Assembly: GCA_910575565.1 (NCBI GenBank)
Contig: CAJTFL010000009.1
Span: forward strand, 125,197 to 189,196
DNA from: Lachnospiraceae bacterium
Lineage (GTDB): Bacteria > Bacillota > Clostridia > Lachnospirales > Lachnospiraceae
Direction: 5' to 3'
Length of the DNA: 64,000 nt
Position numbers and translations under genes: made by a program
In this document: positions 27,025-35,227 of the stretch, in pieces
How the letters are laid out: each line of letters begins with the position of its first letter
Numbering within the stretch: position 1 is the stretch's first letter
The notes under the pieces: generated by a model
The model's input: the letters and a program-made list of their open reading frames with translations, nothing else
Database searches by the model: none
What the model was told of the DNA's origin: nothing

Positions 27025-27053
27025 TTGACAGCCGCCCCGTTATCGTGTATGAT
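27025..27053 (+). promoter_or_regulatory. Promoter of lysC
   Basis: Consensus TTGACA (27025-27030), 17-base spacer, TATGAT (27048-27053). The ~85-base leader before the aspartokinase start shows no lysine-riboswitch architecture; it is far too short. Confidence 0.8.
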
Positions 27054-27145
27054 TTTCGTTGTGTGTCCTAACCGCACAAAAGTCTATATGAGACGGACAA
27101 AGTTTGCGGCAGGACAGATTTGGATGCCAAAGGAGAAGACGAAAT

Positions 27146-28465
27146 ATGAAAAAGGTGGTAAAATTTGGCGGCAGTTCGCTGGCCAGTGCAAAGCAGTTTA
27201 AAAAAGTAGGCGAGATCATCCGGGCGGAGAAGGCAAGGCGCTACGTAATCCCTTCCGCACCGGGAAAGCGCAGCGATAAAGACGAAAAAGTTACGGATAT
27301 GCTGTACCAATGCTACGATGCCGCCATTGAGGGAAAAAGCTATAAAAAGATCCTGGAGAGGATTAAAGAGCGGTACGAGGAGATTATCGAGGGCCTGGAC
27401 GTGAATTTAAGCCTGGATCACGAATTTGCCGCCATTGAGGAGCGGTTTTTGGCGAAAGCGGGAAGGGATTATGCCGCTTCCCGGGGCGAGTATTTAAACG
27501 GCATGATCATGGCGGCATACCTAGGCTATGAGTTCATTGACGCGGCGGAAGTGATTTTCTTTGACGAGGAGGGGAACTTTGAGCCGGAAAGCACCAATCA
27601 GGAGCTTAAGGAGCGCTTGGAGCACGTGGAGCGGGCAGTTATCCCCGGCTTTTACGGCTCCAAGCACGACGGCTCCATAAAAACCTTTTCCCGGGGCGGC
27701 TCCGATGTGACCGGCTCCATCGTAGCCAAGGCCATCCATGCGGATATGTATGAGAACTGGACGGACGTATCCGGGTTTCTGGTGGCGGATCCCAGGGTAA
27801 TCAAAAGCCCGGAAGTGATCGAAACCATTACGTATAAGGAGCTGCGGGAGTTAGCCTACATGGGAGCCAGCGTGCTCCACGAGGACGCCATATTCCCGGT
27901 GCGGAAGGAAGGCATCCCCATCAATATCCGCAACACCAACAGGCCGGAGGATAAGGGCACGCTGATCGTGGAAAGCACGGTAAGGAAGCCTAGGTATACC
28001 ATCACCGGGATTGCGGGGAAGAAAGGCTTCTGCTCCATCAATATTGAGAAAGCCATGATGAACGCGGAGGTAGGGTTTGGGAGGAAAGTCCTCCAGGTGT
28101 TTGAAAACTTTGGGATTTCCTTTGAGCATATGCCCTCCGGGATTGACACCATGACGGTTTTGGTGCATCAGTCGGAATTTGAAGAGTTTGAGCAGTCCGT
28201 GATTGCCGGGATACACCGTGCGGTGGAGCCGGATTACCTGGAAATGGAGTCGGATCTTGCCTTGGTTGCCGTGGTAGGCAGGGGGATGAAGGCTTCCAGG
28301 GGAACGGCAGGACGTATTTTTTCCGCGTTGGCTCATGCTAGGATTAATGTGAAGATGATCGATCAGGGGTCTAGTGAGCTGAATATTATTATTGGGGTGA
28401 AGAATGCCGATTTTGAGGCGACGATTAAGGCGATTTATGATATTTTTGTTTTGGCGGAGATGTAA
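27146..28465 (+). CDS. lysC: Aspartokinase
   Basis: 439 residues. Kinase motif VVKFGGSSLAS at the N-terminus, GGSDVTGSIVAKA substrate segment, and two C-terminal ACT domains (about residues 290-360 and 370-439) that bind feedback amino acids. It phosphorylates aspartate, the first step to lysine, threonine and methionine, and feeds the diaminopimelate genes at 47-49 kb. AAAGGAG precedes ATG 27146. It is monocistronic with its own consensus promoter. Confidence 0.95.
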   Translation: MKKVVKFGGSSLASAKQFKKVGEIIRAEKARRYVIPSAPGKRSDKDEKVTDMLYQCYDAAIEGKSYKKILERIKERYEEIIEGLDVNLSLDHEFAAIEERFLAKAGRDYAASRGEYLNGMIMAAYLGYEFIDAAEVIFFDEEGNFEPESTNQELKERLEHVERAVIPGFYGSKHDGSIKTFSRGGSDVTGSIVAKAIHADMYENWTDVSGFLVADPRVIKSPEVIETITYKELRELAYMGASVLHEDAIFPVRKEGIPINIRNTNRPEDKGTLIVESTVRKPRYTITGIAGKKGFCSINIEKAMMNAEVGFGRKVLQVFENFGISFEHMPSGIDTMTVLVHQSEFEEFEQSVIAGIHRAVEPDYLEMESDLALVAVVGRGMKASRGTAGRIFSALAHARINVKMIDQGSSELNIIIGVKNADFEATIKAIYDIFVLAEM

Positions 28466-28599
28466 GGGCACAGAGCGTTTTTAGGTAGATAGTGTGAAAA
28501 ATAAAGTTTTTTAGCTATTTGTGTCTGAGTGAAAGGAATGGTAATTTATATGCAAAATGTTGATTGGAGATATTTAGAGATATTTTGCTTTTCCGCTGC

Positions 28600-28726
28600 G
28601 CCGGGGGCATATTCCATCGTCACCGCGCTCTCGCTCCGCCTTCAACGTAGCGGACGCTAAACTCGTGAAAGACCTCGTTAAGCGCCGACGTTTCAGGAGG
28701 GGTTCCTCATGGAATATGCCCCCGGC
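28600..28726 (+). repeat. Hairpin element A (conserved core, unique arms)
   Basis: A perfect 18-bp inverted repeat, GCCGGGGGCATATTCCAT (28600-28617) and its complement (28709-28726), encloses a 91-base core. The core matches that of elements B and C (GCTCTCGC, CGGACGC-AAACTCG, AAAGACCTCG, TAAGYGCCG blocks) in the plus orientation. Arm sequence is unrelated to the other copies, yet pairs perfectly. Confidence 0.85.
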
Positions 28727-29117
28727 TCCGCTGTCGTATTGGCAAGCTGAAGATGGCGGTTTAAGTTTAATGATGTTCTCTTAAGCAATTTCTATTTATT
28801 GATTTATTGATTTCGTATAAAAGCGCATGATCAGCAAACCAGTACCTAGCCGTCCGTGGTGGGTGTACGCAAAGAAAACCGTATAAAACGGCGGCACTTA
28901 GCGAGGTTTTTTCGAGCTTAGTGTCCGTTCCGTTTTATGTCGAGCGAGAGCGCGTTTTCGTGTGTACACCCACCACGGACGGCGAACTCGCCAGCCAACG
29001 TGTCTTCCCATATTCAACAAACTCATCGTAAGAAACACCAACTTCCCCAATCCACTTCCGAATAACATCCGCAACAACCCAGCGTCAAAGTTCCCCTCCC
29101 CAGTTATCCAAGTTGAC
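28724..29117 (-). repeat. Inverted long repeat, copy 1 (partner at 58.69-59.01 kb)
   Basis: Read on the minus strand, this stretch aligns with 58691-59012 on the plus strand: GTCAACTTGGATAACTGGGG, then TTTGACGCTGGG, GGTGTTTCTTA, GCTGGCG, element B/C, TAGGTACTGG, and GCTTGCCA ... CAGCGGAGCC. Copy 1 has about 75 extra bases at its far end. No gene is recognised; a conserved indel-free ~100-base frame (29015-29105 region) follows an in-frame TGA in both copies. Confidence 0.75.
28849..28983 (-). repeat. Hairpin element B (conserved core)
   Basis: Inverted repeat of 22 bases with one mismatch (28849-28870 and 28962-28983; GCCGTCCGTGGTGGGTGTAC) around a core homologous to A and C in the minus orientation. 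Inner pairings ATAAAACGG/CCGTTTTAT and CACTTAGC/GCTTAGTG (one mismatch) let the whole 135 bases fold into one extended hairpin. It sits about 120 bases from A in the opposite direction. Confidence 0.85.
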
Positions 29118-29139
29118 GAGGCATTAATCTTTTCAAGTT

Positions 29140-29265
29140 AAATCTGCCGTCCGTTGAGCCCGCGCCATTCGCACTGCGCAGCGTCCCTTTAGGGAAAACC
29201 ATGCCTTACGGCACTCTCCGCTGCTTACGCAGATCCTCTTGCTCATAAACGGGCGCTCCCTCAGT
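29140..29265 (-). repeat. Structured repeat R2, copy 1
   Basis: About 126 bases, homologous in opposite orientation to 40483-40607. Shared blocks include ACTGAGGGAGCGCCCG, TATGAGCAA, AAGCAGC and the long AAAGGGACGCTGCGCAGTGC block. Predicted small stems CTGC-GTAA-GCAG and TGCC-GTAA-GGCA have GNRA loops; the other copy keeps the stems with different bases. Confidence 0.85.
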
Positions 29266-29335
29266 CAAAACCGATGGATGAAAATTCATACGGGCATGAT
29301 TTTCACCCATGCGATTCTGGCTGGCTGAACTTTTT

Positions 29336-29377
29336 CCATAAAATACTCTACCATTTTATGACATTTTATGGTATGAT
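29336..29377 (+). promoter_or_regulatory. Palindromic operator-like site at the -10 region of the PPK2 gene
   Basis: CCATAAAAT (29336-29344) is mirrored by ATTTTATG at 29353-29360 and again by ATTTTATGG at 29363-29371, directly before a TATGAT -10-like box (29372-29377). No good -35 is present, suggesting a promoter that depends on or is blocked by a regulator at the palindrome. Confidence 0.45.
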
Positions 29378-29449
29378 GAAAGAAGTAAGCAGTTCGTGGC
29401 AAAACTATGAAAAAGGAAGGGAAAATGATCATGAGGAGGAAAAGAGTGT

Positions 29450-30970
29450 ATGCTGGAAAAGATTGATTTGTCGGTTAAGGTGGATAAGGCGGACTACAAA
29501 AAGGCCATGGAAGAGATGGAGGAGAAGCTGGGGCTTTTGCAGCGTCAGTGCAAGGAAGCGGGGATTCCGGTGATGATCTTGTTTGACGGCATGGGGGCAG
29601 CGGGGAAGGGCGTTCAGATTAACCGTCTGATCCAGGTGATGGATCCCAGGGGATTTACGGTTTACGCCAGCAACCGGCCTACGGAGGAGGAGCAGTACCG
29701 TCCGTTTCTTTGGAGCTATTGGACGAAGACCCCGGCGAAGGGGAGGATCGCCATCTTTGATCGGAGCTGGTATCGGCGGGTGCAGGTGGATCGGTTTGAC
29801 GGGCTGACCGAGGATCATGAGCTTCCCAGCGCATTTCAGGATATCGCTTCTTTTGAGAAGCAGCTTTCAGATGACGGAACGGTGATTATCAAGCTGTTCC
29901 TCTATATTTCCAAGGAGGAGCAGAAGAAGCGGTTTAAGAAGCTGGCGGCCTCAAAGGAGACGGCGTGGAGAGTCAGCGATGCGGATTGGGTCAGGAATAA
30001 GGAATATGACCGCTACTTACGGATTAATGAGGAGATGCTGGAGCAGACGGATACGGAGTATGCGCCCTGGACCATTATCGAAGCCACGGATAAAAATTAT
30101 GCGGCCATGAAGATTATGTCCACTGTCACCAGGCGTTTAGAGTACGAGCTGGAGCAGAGGAAGGAAGAGAAGGCAGGGGCGAAGAGCCAGAAGAAGGCGG
30201 CTACCCATGGGGATAAATATAAAAACGGCGTGCTTTCCGGCGTGGACTTATCTAAGCGCCTTACCCAGTCTAAGTATAAGAAGGAGCTGGATGAGCTGCA
30301 GAAGAAGCTAGAGATCCTCCACAGCGAGATTTACCGGCTGCGGATCCCTGTGGTTATCGGTTTTGAGGGCTGGGATGCGGGAGGAAAGGGCGGAGCCATC
30401 AGGCGTCTGACCAGCAAGCTGGATCCCAGGGGCTACGAGGTTAATCCCACCGCTTCTCCTAATGACGTGGAGAAAGTGCACCATTATCTGTGGCGGTTCT
30501 GGAACAATGTGCCGAAGGCCGGCCACATCGCCATCTTTGACCGGACCTGGTATGGCCGGGTGATGGTGGAGCGGATCGAGGGCTTTTGCACGGAGGCTGA
30601 GTGGAAGAGGGCTTACCAGGAGATTAATGAGATGGAAGCCCATATGGCCAATGCGGGGGCGGTGGTCTTAAAGTTCTGGCTCCATATCGATAAGGATGAG
30701 CAGGAGCGCCGGTTTAAGGAGCGGATGGAAAACCCGGCAAAGCAGTGGAAGATCACGGATGAGGACTGGCGGAACCGGGAGAAATGGGATCTTTATGAGG
30801 AAGCGGTAAATGAGATGTTAGTCCGCACATCCACCACCTATGCGCCGTGGATTGTGGTAGAAGGGAACGATAAGTACTACGCCCGGGTTAAGGTAGTCCG
30901 GACGGTGGTGGAAGCCCTTGAGGCAAAGATTAAAGAGGTGAAAAAGACCCAGAAGGCGAAAACTTCATGA
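29450..30970 (+). CDS. pap: Polyphosphate:AMP phosphotransferase (two-domain PPK2)
   Basis: 506 residues made of two PPK2 modules: residues 1-235 with Walker A FDGMGAAGKG and FDRSWYRRV, and 270-500 with FEGWDAGGKGGAIRRL and FDRTWYGRVMVER. The tandem arrangement is that of class II PPK2 (PAP), which makes ADP from AMP using polyphosphate. The second module carries the fully conserved lid and Walker motifs; in the first, DGMGAAGKG is slightly deviant, as is normal for the family. GAGGAGGAAAAG precedes ATG. Its stop overlaps the next gene by four bases. Confidence 0.9.
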   Translation: MLEKIDLSVKVDKADYKKAMEEMEEKLGLLQRQCKEAGIPVMILFDGMGAAGKGVQINRLIQVMDPRGFTVYASNRPTEEEQYRPFLWSYWTKTPAKGRIAIFDRSWYRRVQVDRFDGLTEDHELPSAFQDIASFEKQLSDDGTVIIKLFLYISKEEQKKRFKKLAASKETAWRVSDADWVRNKEYDRYLRINEEMLEQTDTEYAPWTIIEATDKNYAAMKIMSTVTRRLEYELEQRKEEKAGAKSQKKAATHGDKYKNGVLSGVDLSKRLTQSKYKKELDELQKKLEILHSEIYRLRIPVVIGFEGWDAGGKGGAIRRLTSKLDPRGYEVNPTASPNDVEKVHHYLWRFWNNVPKAGHIAIFDRTWYGRVMVERIEGFCTEAEWKRAYQEINEMEAHMANAGAVVLKFWLHIDKDEQERRFKERMENPAKQWKITDEDWRNREKWDLYEEAVNEMLVRTSTTYAPWIVVEGNDKYYARVKVVRTVVEALEAKIKEVKKTQKAKTS

Positions 30971-32193
30971 GCAAGGTGATCGTGGTAGGAGGAGGGGCGG
31001 CCGGGATGCTGGCTGCCCTGTCAGCCGGGCGGGCGGGGCATCAGACAGTCCTGTATGAGAAGAATGAAAAGCTGGGGAAAAAGCTTTATATCACCGGCAA
31101 GGGCCGCTGTAACATTACCAATGCCTGTGCCATGGACGAGCTGCTTGGAGGCGTGGTGACGAACCGGAAATTCCTTTACGGAAGCTTCCGCAAGTTTACC
31201 AACCAGGATATGATGGGGATGCTGGAAGGGTATGGCTGCCCCCTTAAGGTGGAGCGGGGGAACCGGGTGTTTCCGGTATCGGACAAGTCCTCGGATGTGA
31301 TTAAGGCCCTTAGCCTGGGGCTTAAGAAAGCTTCGGTGGAGGTTCATCTGAATGAAGAGGTTAAAGGGCTGGTGATCCGGGAGGGGCGGTGCACGGGCAT
31401 TGCCTTAAGAAGAGACGGGCATCAAGTCTTGGGCGATCGGGTGATTGTGGCTACCGGAGGCCTTTCCTACCCATCCACCGGCTCTACCGGCGACGGCTTT
31501 TCCTGGGCCAGGCAGTGGGGGCATACGGTAACGAAGCTAAGTCCAGCTCTGGTTCCTTTAGAGCTTTTGGAAAAGGAGGCGAAAGAGCTTCAGGGCCTTT
31601 CCTTGAAAAATATCCAGATCCGTATCCAGAAGGGGAAAAAGGAGCTTTACCGGGAATTCGGGGAGATGCTCTTTACCCATTTCGGGGCCAGCGGGCCGGT
31701 GATTTTGTCTGCCAGCAGCTTTATCGCAAAGGAGCTTGGGGGAGAGCCTCTGGCTTTGGAAGTGGATTTAAAGCCTGCCTTAAGCTTAGAGCAGCTGGAT
31801 GGCCGGATTTTGCGGGATTTTGAGGAGGGAAAAAACAAACAGTTTAAAAATTCTCTTTCCCATCTATTGCCAACAAAGATGATTCCTGTTATGATAAGCA
31901 GAAGCGGGATCCATCCAGATAAGCAGGTAAATGAGATTACCAGGGCCGAGCGCCGCCATCTGGCGGAAACCTTTAAGGGGCTGTCCTTTACGGTGACGGG
32001 GCTTAGGGACTACCAGGAAGCCATCATCACCCAGGGCGGCGTATCGGTCAAAGAGGTTAATCCGTCTACCATGGAATCCAAAAAGGTTCCCGGCCTGTAT
32101 TTTGCCGGGGAAATGCTGGATTTAGACGGGGTTACGGGAGGGTTTAACTTACAGATCGCCTGGTCTACAGGCTGGGCGGCAGGGGCAGGTTAG
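30967..32193 (+). CDS. HI0933/YhiN-family flavoprotein
   Basis: 408 residues. Dinucleotide-binding VVGGGAAGMLAALSAGRAG at the start, KLYITGKGRCNITNAC near residue 40 and C-terminal GLYFAGEMLDLDGVTGGFNLQ, the hallmarks of the HI0933 family of FAD-binding oxidoreductases. The substrate is not known. Starts within the end of the PPK2 gene (ATGA) and leads into cmk, so it belongs to the same operon. Confidence 0.9.
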   Translation: MSKVIVVGGGAAGMLAALSAGRAGHQTVLYEKNEKLGKKLYITGKGRCNITNACAMDELLGGVVTNRKFLYGSFRKFTNQDMMGMLEGYGCPLKVERGNRVFPVSDKSSDVIKALSLGLKKASVEVHLNEEVKGLVIREGRCTGIALRRDGHQVLGDRVIVATGGLSYPSTGSTGDGFSWARQWGHTVTKLSPALVPLELLEKEAKELQGLSLKNIQIRIQKGKKELYREFGEMLFTHFGASGPVILSASSFIAKELGGEPLALEVDLKPALSLEQLDGRILRDFEEGKNKQFKNSLSHLLPTKMIPVMISRSGIHPDKQVNEITRAERRHLAETFKGLSFTVTGLRDYQEAIITQGGVSVKEVNPSTMESKKVPGLYFAGEMLDLDGVTGGFNLQIAWSTGWAAGAG

Positions 32194-32238
32194 CCTTCCC
32201 AAAGCGGGCCTGCAATTAAACAGAGAAAGAGGAATAGG

Positions 32239-32916
32239 ATGCGTCATTTTAACATCGCGATCGACGGCCCGGCAGGAGCGGGAAAGAGCACGATTGCAAA
32301 AGCGGCAGCAAAAAAGCTGGGGTTCATCTATGTGGACACGGGGGCAATGTACCGGGCGATGGCAGTGTATTTCCTTGACCGGGGGATCGGCTCCCAGGAG
32401 GAGGAAAAGATCCGAGAGGCCTGCAACAGCGCGGAGATTACCATCCGGCACGAGGATGGGAGGCAGCAGGTTTTCCTAAACGGGGAAAACGTATCCGGCC
32501 GGATCCGCACCCAGGAGGTGGGGGAGATGGCAAGCCGGATATCGGTATATTTGCCGGTGCGGGAAAAGCTGGTAAAGCTTCAGCAGCAGCTTGCCAAAAC
32601 CAGCCAGGTGATTATGGATGGGCGGGATATCGGCACTTGCGTCCTTCCAGATGCCCAGGCGAAGATTTACCTGACCGCCAGCACAAGGGTCAGGGCCGAA
32701 AGGCGCTTAAAAGAGCTTCTGGAAAAAGGCCTGGAGTGTAGCTTAGAAGAGATTGAGGAAGAGATTAAAGAGCGGGATTACCGGGATATGCACCGGGAGC
32801 AGTCGCCTCTTAGGCAGGCGGAGGATGCCGTGCTCCTTGATACTTCCCAGATGGATCCGGAGCAGGTAACGGAGAGGATTATCGCCATCGCGAAGGAGCG
32901 GGGGCTTGAAATATGA
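32239..32916 (+). CDS. cmk: Cytidylate kinase
   Basis: 225 residues with P-loop GPAGAGKST, YVDTGAMYRAM (CMP-binding), MDGRDIGTCVLPDA and the Arg-rich lid RDYRDMHREQSPL. It phosphorylates CMP and dCMP. The cmk-ispH-rpsA order is conserved in clostridia. A second, more distant cytidylate-kinase-like protein is encoded at 50.8 kb. Confidence 0.95.
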   Translation: MRHFNIAIDGPAGAGKSTIAKAAAKKLGFIYVDTGAMYRAMAVYFLDRGIGSQEEEKIREACNSAEITIRHEDGRQQVFLNGENVSGRIRTQEVGEMASRISVYLPVREKLVKLQQQLAKTSQVIMDGRDIGTCVLPDAQAKIYLTASTRVRAERRLKELLEKGLECSLEEIEEEIKERDYRDMHREQSPLRQAEDAVLLDTSQMDPEQVTERIIAIAKERGLEI

Positions 32917-33003
32917 ACAGGCTGCGGCAGGCAGGGCCTTGAGGAGGCAGCAGGCTGCAGGAAGGAAGGCTGCAAGGTGGAAAAGGATGGGGCAAGGCCG
33001 GAC

Positions 33004-33855
33004 ATGGAAGTGATCGTGGCCAAGAGCGCCGGTTTTTGCTTCGGCGTGGAGCGGGCGGTGAATAAGGTTTACCAGCAGATTGAGAAAGGCCAAAAGCCGA
33101 TTTATACCTATGGGCCGATTATCCATAACGAAGAGGTGGTAAAGGACTTAAGGGATAAAGGGGTTAAGGTGATTTGCTCGGAGGAAGAGCTTCTCCAGAT
33201 AACCGATGGCGTGGTGGTCATCCGATCCCACGGGGTCAGCCGCCGCGTTTATGAGCGCATGGAAGCCAACGGCCTTAAGGTGGTGGACGCTACCTGTCCC
33301 TTCGTGAAGAAAATCCACCGGATTGTGGAGGAGCAGGTTAGAGCCAGGCGGCAGGTGGTCATCATCGGATCGGAAGACCATCCGGAGGTGGAAGGGATTA
33401 AAGGCTGGGGAGATGAGCATACTGTGGTGGTTGGGACGGCAGAGGAAGCCGAGAATTTTGTCCCGGAACAGGGCAAATCCCTATCCATTGTGTCCCAGAC
33501 GACATTTAATTACAATAAATTTAAAGAATTAGTTGAAAAATTTTCGGAAAAGGGTTATGATATACTTGTTTTAAATACGATTTGCAATGCAACACAGGAA
33601 AGACAGGTGGAGGCAAAGGAAATTGCTTCAAAAGTGGACGCCATGATTGTGATTGGCGGGAAGAACAGTTCCAACACCCAGAAGCTGTATGAAATTTGCC
33701 ACAAAGAATGTAAGAACACATATTACATCCAGACACTAAGCGATTTCGATCCTGAAGGTGGGAATTCTGTGCGCAAAGTAGGTATTACAGCAGGGGCATC
33801 GACCCCGAAAAAGATTATTGAGGAGGTTCATACTAATGTCAGAGTTAAGTTTTGA
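33004..33855 (+). CDS. ispH: 4-hydroxy-3-methylbut-2-enyl diphosphate reductase
   Basis: 283 residues. The three iron-sulfur cysteines are visible (AGFCFGVERAV, VDATCPFVKK, LNTICNATQERQ), as are HGVSRRVYE and ASTPKKIIEEV. Last step of the MEP isoprenoid pathway. ATG 33004 is chosen because MEVIVAKSAGFCFGV is the canonical start; a GTG at 32977 would add nine residues. The 3' end overlaps rpsA by 20 bases in another frame; in several clostridia the two proteins are fused. Confidence 0.93.
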   Translation: MEVIVAKSAGFCFGVERAVNKVYQQIEKGQKPIYTYGPIIHNEEVVKDLRDKGVKVICSEEELLQITDGVVVIRSHGVSRRVYERMEANGLKVVDATCPFVKKIHRIVEEQVRARRQVVIIGSEDHPEVEGIKGWGDEHTVVVGTAEEAENFVPEQGKSLSIVSQTTFNYNKFKELVEKFSEKGYDILVLNTICNATQERQVEAKEIASKVDAMIVIGGKNSSNTQKLYEICHKECKNTYYIQTLSDFDPEGGNSVRKVGITAGASTPKKIIEEVHTNVRVKF

Positions 33856-34957
33856 ACAAATGTTAGAGGAATCATTGAAAACGATACGTACAGGAGAGGT
33901 TGTCACTGGTAAGGTTATCGATGTGAAGGAAGACGAAATCGTTTTAAATATCGGTTACAAGTCTGACGGCATTATTACCCGCAACGAGTACACCAATGAG
34001 CCGAATGTTGACTTAACCAACCTGGTGCACGCGGGGGATGAGATGGAAGCGAAGGTAATTAAAGTGAATGATGGAGAAGGCCAGGTAGCTCTTTCTTATA
34101 AGCGGCTGGCTGCAGACAGAGGGAATAAGAGATTAGAGGAAGCCTTTAACAATCAGGAAGTGCTGACGGCTAAGGTAGTCCAGGTTTTGGACGGCGGCTT
34201 AAGCGTGGTAGTGGAGGAGACCAGGATCTTTATCCCGGCAAGCTTGGTGTCGGATACGTATGAAAAGGATTTATCCAAGTATGCGGGCCAGGAAATTGAA
34301 TTTGTAATCACGGAGTTTAATCCCAGGAGGCATCGGGTGATCGGCGACAGGAAACAGCTGATGGTGGCAAGGAAGGCCGCTATGCAGAAGGAGCTGTTTG
34401 AGCGGATTGCGGTAGGCGATACCGTAGAAGGAACCATTAAGAACGTTACGGATTTCGGCGCATTTATTGATCTGGGCGGGGCTGACGGCTTGCTGCATAT
34501 CTCCGAGATGAGCTGGGGCCGTGTGGAGAATCCCAAGAAGGTCTTTAAGGCAGGCGAGCGGATGAAAGTCCTGATTAAGGATATCCAGGGTGAGAAGATT
34601 GCTTTAAGCTTAAAGTTCCCGGAGGCAAATCCATGGGCCAATGCCGCTGATAAGTATTCCAAGGATAGGATTGTCACTGGACGGGTAGCCAGGATGACGG
34701 ATTTTGGCGCCTTTGTGGAGCTGGAGCCAGGGGTGGATGCCCTTCTCCATGTATCCCAGATCTCCAGGGAGCACGTAGACAAGCCTTCTGACGTATTAAA
34801 GATTGGCCAGGAGATCCAGGCTAAGATTGTGGATTTTAATGAGGCGGATCATAAGATCAGCTTAAGCATCAAGGCTATGGCCGCTGCAGCCAGGGAAGAT
34901 GACGGGGATGTAGCGGATGTGGACATTGAAGCGGTAGCCGCTTCCGAAGCCGAATAA
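33836..34957 (+). CDS. rpsA: Ribosomal protein S1 (four S1 domains)
   Basis: 373 residues. Four S1 RNA-binding repeats at about residues 20-88, 103-168, 188-257 and 273-345; repeats 3 and 4 carry the classic DFGAFIDLGG-ADGLLHISEM and TDFGAFVELEPGVDALLHVS. Binds mRNA leaders at the 30S subunit. AGGAGG (33821-33826), nine bases before ATG 33836, lies within ispH, so the two are translationally coupled. The acidic C-terminal tail is short. Confidence 0.93.
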   Translation: MSELSFEQMLEESLKTIRTGEVVTGKVIDVKEDEIVLNIGYKSDGIITRNEYTNEPNVDLTNLVHAGDEMEAKVIKVNDGEGQVALSYKRLAADRGNKRLEEAFNNQEVLTAKVVQVLDGGLSVVVEETRIFIPASLVSDTYEKDLSKYAGQEIEFVITEFNPRRHRVIGDRKQLMVARKAAMQKELFERIAVGDTVEGTIKNVTDFGAFIDLGGADGLLHISEMSWGRVENPKKVFKAGERMKVLIKDIQGEKIALSLKFPEANPWANAADKYSKDRIVTGRVARMTDFGAFVELEPGVDALLHVSQISREHVDKPSDVLKIGQEIQAKIVDFNEADHKISLSIKAMAAAAREDDGDVADVDIEAVAASEAE

Positions 34958-34976
34958 AAATATGGTTTAAAGCTGA

Positions 34977-35005
34977 TGGGGGCTTTCCTTAAGGAAAAGC
35001 CCCCC
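34977..35005 (+). terminator. Hairpin after rpsA (weak terminator)
   Basis: GGGGGCTTTCC and GGAAAAGCCCCC pair with one bulge around TTAA. The sequence that follows (CTTATAAAAATG) has no real T-run, so termination efficiency is doubtful. Confidence 0.5.
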
Positions 35006-35026
35006 TTATAAAAATGAAAAAATCTA

Positions 35027-35054
35027 TTGACTATGCAGGAAATTATGTTATAAT
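35027..35054 (+). promoter_or_regulatory. Promoter of the licT transcript
   Basis: TTGACT (35027-35032), 16-base spacer, TATAAT (35049-35054). It is followed by the RAT/terminator switch. Confidence 0.8.
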
Positions 35055-35077
35055 AAAAGTAACTAAATAGGGAATCC

Positions 35078-35105
35078 GGATTGTTACTGGTAAGCAGGCA
35101 AAACC
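35078..35105 (+). promoter_or_regulatory. Ribonucleic antiterminator (RAT) for LicT-type protein
   Basis: The 28-base sequence GGATTGTTACTGGTAAGCAG plus GCAAAACC has the layout of bgl/lic-type RAT sites. Its last bases (AAAACC) are also the first bases of the terminator stem, so RAT and terminator are mutually exclusive. The protein that would bind is encoded directly downstream, giving positive autoregulation. Confidence 0.9.
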
Positions 35106-35159
35106 AATTTTGAGATAGGCAGATATGCTTCTACTATGTCAAGGTTGGTTTTTCTTTTT
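35100..35159 (+). terminator. LicT-controlled leader terminator
   Basis: AAAACCAATTTTGA (35100-35113) pairs with TCAAGGTTGGTTTT (35139-35152) over 14 positions including two G-T wobbles, then TCTTTTTT. It is disrupted when LicT stabilises the overlapping RAT hairpin. Confidence 0.88.
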
Positions 35160-35227
35160 TATCAACGATACGTTGGAGATTCAGGGGTTTATGTTTTTGC
35201 TGCTTTAATTTTAGAAGGAATGATCCG

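Noticed and set aside
26997..27145. Lysine riboswitch before lysC
   Set aside because: Only about 85 bases separate the promoter from the start codon, and no multi-stem aptamer or terminator is visible.
28600..28983. CRISPR array, integron attC or retron RNA as explanation for the hairpin elements
   Set aside because: No regular direct repeats with spacers, no attC core sites or integrase, and no reverse transcriptase gene nearby.
29015..29110. Possible TGA readthrough or selenocysteine: both long-repeat copies have VNLDNWG-x-x-TGA followed by an open RW-V frame
   Set aside because: The frame after TGA has mostly amino-acid-changing differences between copies, no known protein match and no visible SECIS-type context; it is better read as non-coding or a decayed gene.
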